A stretch of 64,000 nt of DNA from Otatea glauca (lineage: Eukaryota; Streptophyta; Magnoliopsida; Poales; Poaceae), in NCBI GenBank assembly GCA_036346275.1, contig CM070713.1, positions 72,532,382 to 72,596,381 of the forward strand. The letters are read 5' to 3'. A program made the position numbers and the translations under genes. Within the stretch, counting starts at the first letter, position 1. Every line of letters starts with the position of its first letter. This document shows positions 56,319 to 64,000 of this stretch, one piece after another. The notes below the pieces were generated by a model, which was not told where the DNA came from, ran no database searches, and worked only from the letters and a program-made list of their open reading frames with translations.

Positions 56319-57345
56319 TTAAACAGAATATGTAAAATATGCATTAATTTCTGCTTCTATGTCATCGGCAGAAGTTTTCTCTTCATTTGCCATAATAATG
56401 GTGCGACATCGATGTCGGGCTATTCGTGAGGATGAGGCAAGTGGTGTGTCTACATCCATGACATCATCATCACCGATGTTGGCGAAGTGCGCCTCTGCGG
56501 GGGCGTTTTCTTTTGCCTTCTTCTTAGCCTGATATGCGTTGATCGCTTCCTTGGATTCTCGACATATCTTCGACCAATGTCCCCAAGTGCCACACTTGAA
56601 GCACGTTTGGTTCTGCTGTCCATACGGCTTGGCGTGCGACTTTTCTTTGTCATCCCTCTTCACAGGGGCTTTGGACTTTCCTTTGGCCTGGGGCCTCTCT
56701 TTTCCACCCTGCTTGCCCTTCTTTCTATGAGTGGGCTTTCTCACCTTGTAGCTATTGGCATTGACTTACGTGCGGTGCCTCGTCGGTGGTGCGAGGCGTA
56801 GTTCTTGCGTAGAACATCGTCTTGCGATTCCGCAACTTGCATTACATCAATCAGTTCGCTATACTCCTTGTATGCGTCCTAACGATAGCTGCGTGCACTC
56901 TGGATAGCATTAGGGTGGAAGGTAGAGAGAGTTTTCTCAATCTTCTCTTCATCAGTGATCTTCTTGCCACATAGAGATAGATTGGTACAAATTACATGCA
57001 AGGCGTAATTGTACTCGCCACGATTCGAAGTCGCAAACCTCGGCGTACCCAATCTTCTTGTGCTTGGGGCAAGATGGTGTACTTGAGCTTTCGAACCGCT
57101 TCAAGTGCGGTCAAAGTTCAAGTGCACTCTCCTCGACCATATATTCATTCTTGAGTGGTGAGAGGTGGTGCACGAGAAAATGCGAGCTTGATCGTTACGC
57201 TTTCGTGGTAGGTTTTGCGTCTGCGAGGACCCTAGACCAATCGCGGGCGAGCTTCTTGTCCCCAAGGACGATCTTTACGTCCGATGCCCAAGTGAGATAG
57301 TTCTGACCGTGCGGGGCCAGTTCTTCAAACTCACGATTCACACAT
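56319..57345 (-). pseudogene. copia-2 gag with CCHC zinc knuckle, broken
   Basis: The N-terminal part reads EFEELAPHGQNYLTWASDVK (about 57330-57270), typical of copia gag. A middle segment is in other frames with stops. The C-terminal part from 56744 holds a lysine-rich stretch and CFKCGTWGHWSKIC (about 56603-56562), a CX2CX4HX4C zinc knuckle, then an acidic tail. I could not fix the start codon; no clean ATG in frame precedes the first conserved residues. Confidence 0.85.
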
Positions 57346-58904
57346 CTGCATGATTTCAAAATTCTGATTTAGATTACTGCGTGTAATCTGATAGAAAAAT
57401 GGTTGCAAAAGCATAAAGTGCAGAAAATAAAATCATATGCATTGCATTATATAAAATAAAGCAACGGATTCAAAATTCATAAAACAGAGAAATAGAGCAA
57501 GAAAAATTAAAAACAGGGCCAAAAAATCTTCTTGATTTTCTGGCAATTTTTTTTTTTAAAAAAAATTCTGCAATTTTTTTTTCTCTTTTTCTTTTCTTTC
57601 CTTTCTTCTTTTTCTTCTATTTCTTCGGCCGCACAGCCGGTTGGGCTTCGGGCCGTTTTTCTTCTCTTATCTTTCCTGCCGAATCGGCCTTTGAGCCTTG
57701 CCCATCTCCCGCTTGGCCCATTTGCTGCTCGGCCGGCATAGCGCGGCTAGGTTTCCCTAGCCGCCGCTACTTCCGTCTTTGCGTTTCTTTCTTCACGCGT
57801 AATGCAAGTGCTCCTTTGCCCACGCGCCTCCTCTGCCACAGCCGATTTTGGCTTCTTCCCCACGCGTGGCTGCTGATTTGGCTTCCCCACGCAACTTGCC
57901 AAATTGTTTCTTCTTCCTGGCGTAATGCAAGTGCTCCAGCCGATTTGGCTTCTTCCCCACGCGCCTCCTTTGCCCGGCGCTGCTTCCACGGTGCTCGAGC
58001 AGCACGGCGGCCGGCGTAGCGCCGCGGTGGCGCACACCACCGCGGCGAGTTCAGCGCAATGCCGGCCGGGCAGGATCGGCGAGGCCGAGGCGACGCCGAG
58101 CGGGCGGCAGCGCCGGGGCTATTCGGTGAGTGGCGGTGGTCGAGCCGGTGGGCGGTCGCCGAGGCGGCGAGGCGGCGATCAGCCGCGAGGCCGACACGGC
58201 TTCTTGCCGGAAGGCACGGCTTCTTGCCGGACGCAAGCCGAAGCGTGGCGGCTAAGCGCGAAAGTCTGGCGCCGCCGTCGGCGCCGGCGAGCTCGTCGGC
58301 CGCCGTCTCGCGCGTGGCGGAGTTCGGCGGCGGCTCGGGCGGTGCCGTCGCCAGCGTTGTCGCGGCAATGAGGCTCAACCGTCTTGCGGTGGATGCGTCG
58401 TGCTACGGGCGCGAGGCGACGCTGCGGCCGTCTTGCCGGAGAAGGAGCGCCGGCGACGCTGCGGCGGCGCAGACGGAGGTCGGCGGCCGGACGGCTGCGG
58501 GCCAAGGCCTTTGCGGCGGCGGCGGCGACGCTTCAAGCCGACGGCTCCGCGGCCGACTTCGAGCCGGCGGACTTCGAGCGATCTTGGTGCGAGCGCGCGC
58601 AAGTGGTGGCGGCGGTGGCCGGGCTTCAAGCGGCGTGCACGAGCCGGGGTTTCGCGATGCTTCGTGACTTCATGTCATGCACGCAAACCGAGAGCGATGT
58701 GATGGTGGCGGCTGCGCGGAACCAAACGCATATTTCCCTTTTTTACGTGGATGATGCATGTGCGATGTTGCTTATAACCGTGCCACGTGATGCAAATATA
58801 AAGCAGATGCGACGGTAGATGCATGCATAGGAACGACAGCGATTAGATACAATCACCAATTCTCACCTCTTCTCACCTTTTCAATTCTGATCTCCGTAGA
58901 GCAA
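57346..58904 (-). other. long GC-rich leader of copia-2
   Basis: About 1.56 kb between PBS and gag. 57620-58660 is GC-rich with overlapping Ala/Arg/Gly-rich frames on both strands and no domain. 57787-57960 contains a roughly 125-base direct duplication (GTAATGCAAGTGCTCC twice), and GGCACGGCTTCTTGCCGGA occurs twice near 58196 and 58214. 57480-57610 is T-rich. Similar in length and position to the leader of copia-1. Confidence 0.6.
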
Positions 58905-58919
58905 TTCGTGCTGATAACG
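58905..58919 (-). promoter_or_regulatory. copia-2 primer binding site (candidate)
   Basis: The minus strand reads CGTTATCAGCACGAA immediately after the 5' LTR. It resembles the TATCAG-containing copia primer sites but is not the perfect initiator Met form seen in copia-1. Confidence 0.6.
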
Positions 58920-59146
58920 TGTTAAGGAACTTCGCTATCGAATAGTCCGGGGTTCCCGAACAGATCTGAATTGGAGAACAGAAAGAGAGAGAGACACGTG
59001 TTTAGGGAGAGCAACAGCGGGAATTCTTTATTGCTAATGAATGCTTGTACATTAAGGGGGGACCCCTCCTCCTTTTATAGCGCTCAACTAGGGTTTTGGC
59101 TAAGGGACCACATGGGCCTTCAATGGGCTGTTAGGGTTTCCCAACA
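58920..59146 (-). repeat. copia-2 5' LTR, 227 bp
   Basis: TG...CA ends, adjacent to PBS on the inside and TGTAA on the outside. Minus-strand TATAAAAGGAGGAGG near 59082-59068 is the likely TATA box. Confidence 0.95.
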
Positions 59147-59151
59147 TGTAA

Positions 59152-60457
<1,306 letters not shown>

Positions 60458-60689
60458 TTTTAGCCTTAGTAAATATGGAATAACTAACTAGCCGAATTTT
60501 ATGTGTAATTGGGTGACTAGATATTATAATACCTATAAAAAAATAGAGTTGTATTTGTTACCCAACTCCAATACTTATGTAGCCCAGCTACTGGTGACGG
60601 GTTCATTGACGAGTGAAAGAAACCCTTGAATGACAATTGTATTAATTTCTTAAACAACTTTAACAGCTCCCATACCCATTTGATTGCAC

Positions 60690-60784
60690 TATTATATATA
60701 ATATGGATCCAGTACGTGGTAATTTCTAACCCTTAAGAGTGAACGTGGTGGTTTTTTTCTATCATTTTAATAATAAAAAATAGA
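60690..60784 (-). mobile_element. Helitron 5'-end relic
   Basis: On the minus strand it starts A|TCTATTTTTTATTATTAAA and continues with CCACCACGTTCACTCTTAA and TTAGAAATT, then GGATCC. This is clearly related to the first 130 bases of Helitron-1 (A|TCTATC..., CCACCATGTTCGCTCTTAAA, TTAGAAATT, GGATCC). The body would extend to lower coordinates; I see no matching 3' hairpin, so the left limit is the end of visible similarity. Confidence 0.65.
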
Positions 60785-60830
60785 TAACACTGATCAACCA
60801 ATAATGGAAAAGAAATTGCTATTATCAAAC

Positions 60831-61195
60831 CTAGTGAAATTACCCACGCAATTGCACGGCAATATATTAAGATATTCTGCTGTCTTTCTTATGTAGCTCT
60901 AATACCTACGACTGAAATACACTCTAGTATCCATGTATTACTAATCTGCGCCGTTATAATTTAGCCCTACAAATATAGGCGATGTAGATCCTTCTTTTTT
61001 CCGAATAATGAGGTAATTTCTAAGATTTTTCCCTTCAAGGCTTATTATGGACTTTTTTGCCCACAAAACGAAAGAGGTGTCTTGAATCTCACAGATTATT
61101 TGTATTTATATATATAAGTTTTGTAATTTTGCTCTAGGTCAGAAGAAAAGTAGAGTACATCTTAATTAATTCACATAACTATATATAGAGAGAGA
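60831..61195 (-). mobile_element. small non-autonomous Helitron (candidate), 365 bp
   Basis: Minus strand: starts A|TCTCTCTCTATATATAG at 61195 and ends with a hairpin (CCGTGCAATTGCGTGG) followed by TTCACTAG at 60831. Inside are GGATCTACATCG and TTATAACGG as in other grass Helitrons. The base after CTAG is G rather than T, so the 3' border or the flank is altered. Confidence 0.5.
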
Positions 61196-63574
61196 TGTAC
61201 GCCCACTCGAATGCATGCATATTATATACGTGAAATAAGTAGGACAGTACGTACAACTACAGTTACCATATTAAAGGTAAACAACCGCACTGATTAAGAA
61301 TGTCGCCGGATCCTCCATCTAATCTAGGGACAAACTCTGAAGGCTGCCTGATGCGTGAGTTGTCACCCACTGAATTCAAATCACAAAAACCTACAAAATA
61401 AAGGTACGTAGGTGTGGCAATTTAGCACTTAATTCAAACCAGACTCAAAAATTTCGTAGAGTTCAAGTTGATCTTGCCAATGAAACATAGTCATGAGCGA
61501 TTGTTTAAGCCAGAGATGATAATTAGTTATTGTTACATTTCGATATGTTAATTAAATAAATATAAATCCCTCCCTTTACACAAAACGTAATCATTGACAG
61601 ACCACCATTTGCGGCTGTGCTTTGGCCTTTTGAAATTTTTGATAAGATTATCTTTAGTTTCATCCCGTGCCAAGACGCTACGACACAAGTCCTCCCAGCT
61701 GCCTCAGATCGAAATGCCTCACGTCATAATATACACTAACTAGGACAGGCGATATTTCTACCCTTGCACTCTAGCTAAGTACTTTGCGCCAATTAAACAA
61801 ACTTTATCATTTCGTTGATTTAGCTTCTCAATCATTTGACATCTGATGCTCACACTTTAGTTTATTCCCCTCCATCAGACACAATGAATATTTTCTTCGC
61901 TAGCTTGTGCATTTTGTGACACCTTCCTGTTAGTTAGTACCTATATATGGATTTTTTTTTAAAAAAAAACGCAAACTGATGCTTCTTTAGTGGTTTAGAT
62001 CAGTCATATATTATCATCTCAAAGACTAAACCGGTATACCACTCTTGCCTAACCGGGCGGTGACCACCTGATCTATCTCAATTTCATCTCCACATGTTGC
62101 TTTTAATCACCTCTTCTTTGCAAGCAGGAAAAAATTAAATCAGCAGTTCAGAAACTACTAGCTAATTAAAAACATCTCACAGATATGGCATATTGCTGAT
62201 ATAGTAGCAATTATATATCTGGCGGCCGCGATGTTGTTGAACATTTGAAGTACTTACGAGAGAGAGGAATTTATGCAAGATGCCCTTTTAGTGTTGCCCT
62301 AAGGGCCAAGGGAGAAGTTAATTATCTTATACATTATGCATGTCAAAGATCCTCCACTAGCCCACAATTTCAGGTCCCTGCTCCCCCCTAATGCTGCTTG
62401 GCCATTTGCATATTTTTCATATTTCCTTTCTGGGAGAGGGGCTTGACTCAAGTCACTCAAGCTGTATATAACAACATACTATATGTCCACTGTCTTGCTA
62501 GCTAGGTCTCAAAAAGCTGAGAAATGGATTGGCCCTCCCTTCTTTTCCACCCTTTTGTTCACGCATAGTGATCCCAAATTCAACCCTTTAGGCCTTTAAC
62601 AACTGGTGCCATCCAACTTTAAACCAACAGAAGAAAAAAGTAGAGTATTGCTACGCGTACCAATTGATAGGATTCTGTCTGTTAATATCAAAAGTGACGT
62701 CTGCAATAGATATGCATGCGTGCAACTTTGCTAGCTAGCTTTATTTGTTGCAGATTAATATGCAGCATTTGTAGTGAGAGTAGTACGTACTGTATGTAGT
62801 ATACAAAAGGTTGTGTGGCTGAGTTGCACTGAAAAGAGGGGATGAAAAGGAAAGGCTGAGTACTTGGAGCATTGTTGTCTGTCTTACCTGTAACAACCAA
62901 CATCTTTTGCTTTTATCATTCGTCCATGTTAGCTCCTATTACAACACTAATTAATCTAATACTGATGAGCACACCACCTTCAATTAACATTGGGGACCAC
63001 TATCTCCCTGTAACATGGGCCCGGTGAACACATTAGACAACGGGTAAAAACTGTGGTTGGTAGCAATTATGTTTTATGAGCCTCTGTACTATGCATTTCG
63101 AACAACTGAATCAAACAATAATAGAGTGTGGTGAGCGTGCACTCAAATTCAACCAAAAGAGAGAGAAACTGCGTGCATATATATATATATATAGAAACAA
63201 TAAGTGCTTGTTCCATAAGGATGTTTTAATTGTGATTAGTCACATCCACCTCAACCAAAACTCTCCTACCACAAGGGATCATACATTCATGGGGTTTCTT
63301 GGAGGTGGTTGCAATTTTTTATTTGATTACTACTGCTAGATGCATGCATAGAACAATGTTTTGCTTTCTTTTTATCCAGAACTCACAAATTAAGCACCAA
63401 CAGGCAACAGATGCATCAGCAGAACCTTAAAAATCATTCGTTGACTTGCCTTTGGAGCCTGAATTTTAAGGTAGCCGAATAGTCATCACCAACTTAATAA
63501 TTAACTGAACTTAAAATCTGTAATTGAGCACCGTGAAATTAATGAATTCTTTTTGGGTAAGCCGGTAGGCATGC
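61196..63574. other. AT-rich spacer, no gene seen
   Basis: Contains a T9A9-type palindrome near 61951-61969, TA runs (63177-63194) and GCTAGCTAGC palindromes. No conserved coding sequence on either strand. Confidence 0.4.
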
Positions 63575-64000
63575 TGTTGGCACCGAAAAAGAGCCAATCA
63601 GCTTCAACACATGTGAACATCGGGTTCAAAAGGGTTTAAGGCGTGTCAGTTAATTTGATCCTGCAATCAATAAGAAAAAAAAATCTAAACAACTATTACA
63701 GCCGATTAAACTATAAAGATATGTTTTCCCGAAAAAGGCGATGCGCAACAAGATCGGTACAAAAACAAACCTGTGATAACTGGCGTAAATCGATGATGAT
63801 CAAAACGGCGATGCACAACTTTATTGATAAAAAACGAATTACAAAGATATCTAAAAAGCTATTTATAGTCGACAGAAAGTAAACAAAAGTAGATGCGAAT
63901 AGTTGCTTGATTGGCTGATGATCTTCGTTTTGCCTGTCGACCCCTTTTTTATAGTGTCCCAGCCGATCGTATCCTTCTCCAATTCCTAAATCGATCATAT
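63575..64000 (-). repeat. partial LTR at right window edge (candidate)
   Basis: Starts TGTTGGCACCGAAAAAGAGC on the plus strand. The minus strand carries a TATA-like TATAAAAAAGGGG (about 63956-63944) and an AATAAA signal (about 63825), in the order expected for a minus-strand LTR. The other border and the TSD lie outside the window, so a solo LTR cannot be told from a full element. Confidence 0.5.

Larger units (their letters stand above)
52099..59146 (-). mobile_element. complete Ty1/copia LTR retrotransposon (copia-2), 7.0 kb, degenerate
   Basis: Two LTRs (52099-52319 and 58920-59146), both TGTTAAGGAAC...TTTCCCAACA, with perfect TSD TGTAA (52094-52098 and 59147-59151). Minus-strand order: 5' LTR, PBS, long GC-rich leader, gag with zinc knuckle, protease, integrase, reverse transcriptase with YVDD, RNase H, purine-rich tract, 3' LTR. 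Integrase before reverse transcriptase defines copia. Many stops and frameshifts. Confidence 0.95.

Noticed and set aside
57767..58818. 200-residue frames on both strands in the copia-2 leader
   Set aside because: GC-driven open frames within a retrotransposon leader; no conserved motif.

Overview
The window looks like nuclear DNA from a grass (Poaceae): nested LTR retrotransposons, Helitrons, hAT elements and Tourist-type MITEs, with GC-rich patches in AT-rich spacer. Genus cannot be told from the sequence. I found no intact host protein gene, tRNA, rRNA or CRISPR. Almost every recognisable coding sequence belongs to a transposable element, and most are broken.

Layout. (1) 1-3939: minus-strand Ty1/copia element, left end outside the window, with gag, zinc knuckle, protease, partial integrase, a 1.4-kb GC-rich leader, PBS and 5' LTR. 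(2) 3945-about 23264: a decayed plus-strand hAT transposon. Its reading frame is interrupted by a 16.3-kb Helitron (4631-20914) inserted exactly between A and T; the hAT frame resumes on the far side. The Helitron carries an RPA70-like gene (5654-8255) and a Rep-helicase (11473-16035). Both genes are preceded by copies of the same leader. The Helitron itself holds two solo LTRs (16395-18113 and 19449-20377), each with a perfect 5-bp target duplication. (3) 23265-28842: spacer with a hAT relic and two Harbinger/Tourist-like MITEs. (4) 28851-43519: a non-autonomous hAT with a perfect 8-bp target duplication, containing a 12.9-kb Ty3/gypsy Tat-lineage element (29363-42294). That element has a second RNase H domain, an antisense gene with a TATA box and three short introns, a second antisense ORF and two tandem arrays. 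(5) 43528-52093: spacer with a second non-autonomous hAT (47076-48489), a MITE nested inside a MITE (48567-49008), a G-rich block and a cluster of ACGT-core promoter motifs. (6) 52099-59146: a complete but degenerate minus-strand copia element with TSD TGTAA. (7) 59152-64000: spacer with microsatellites, two small Helitron relics and a partial LTR at the right edge.

How the parts relate. Insertions can be ordered by nesting: hAT-1 first, then the Helitron, then the two LTR elements that later collapsed to solo LTRs. The solo LTR at 19449 belongs to the same family as the Tat element at 29363. The most interesting items are the Helitron inside the hAT frame, the duplicated leader that gives each Helitron gene its own copy, and the spliced antisense gene inside the Tat element. 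All statements come from reading the sequence; family names rest on recognised motifs and no database search was run.
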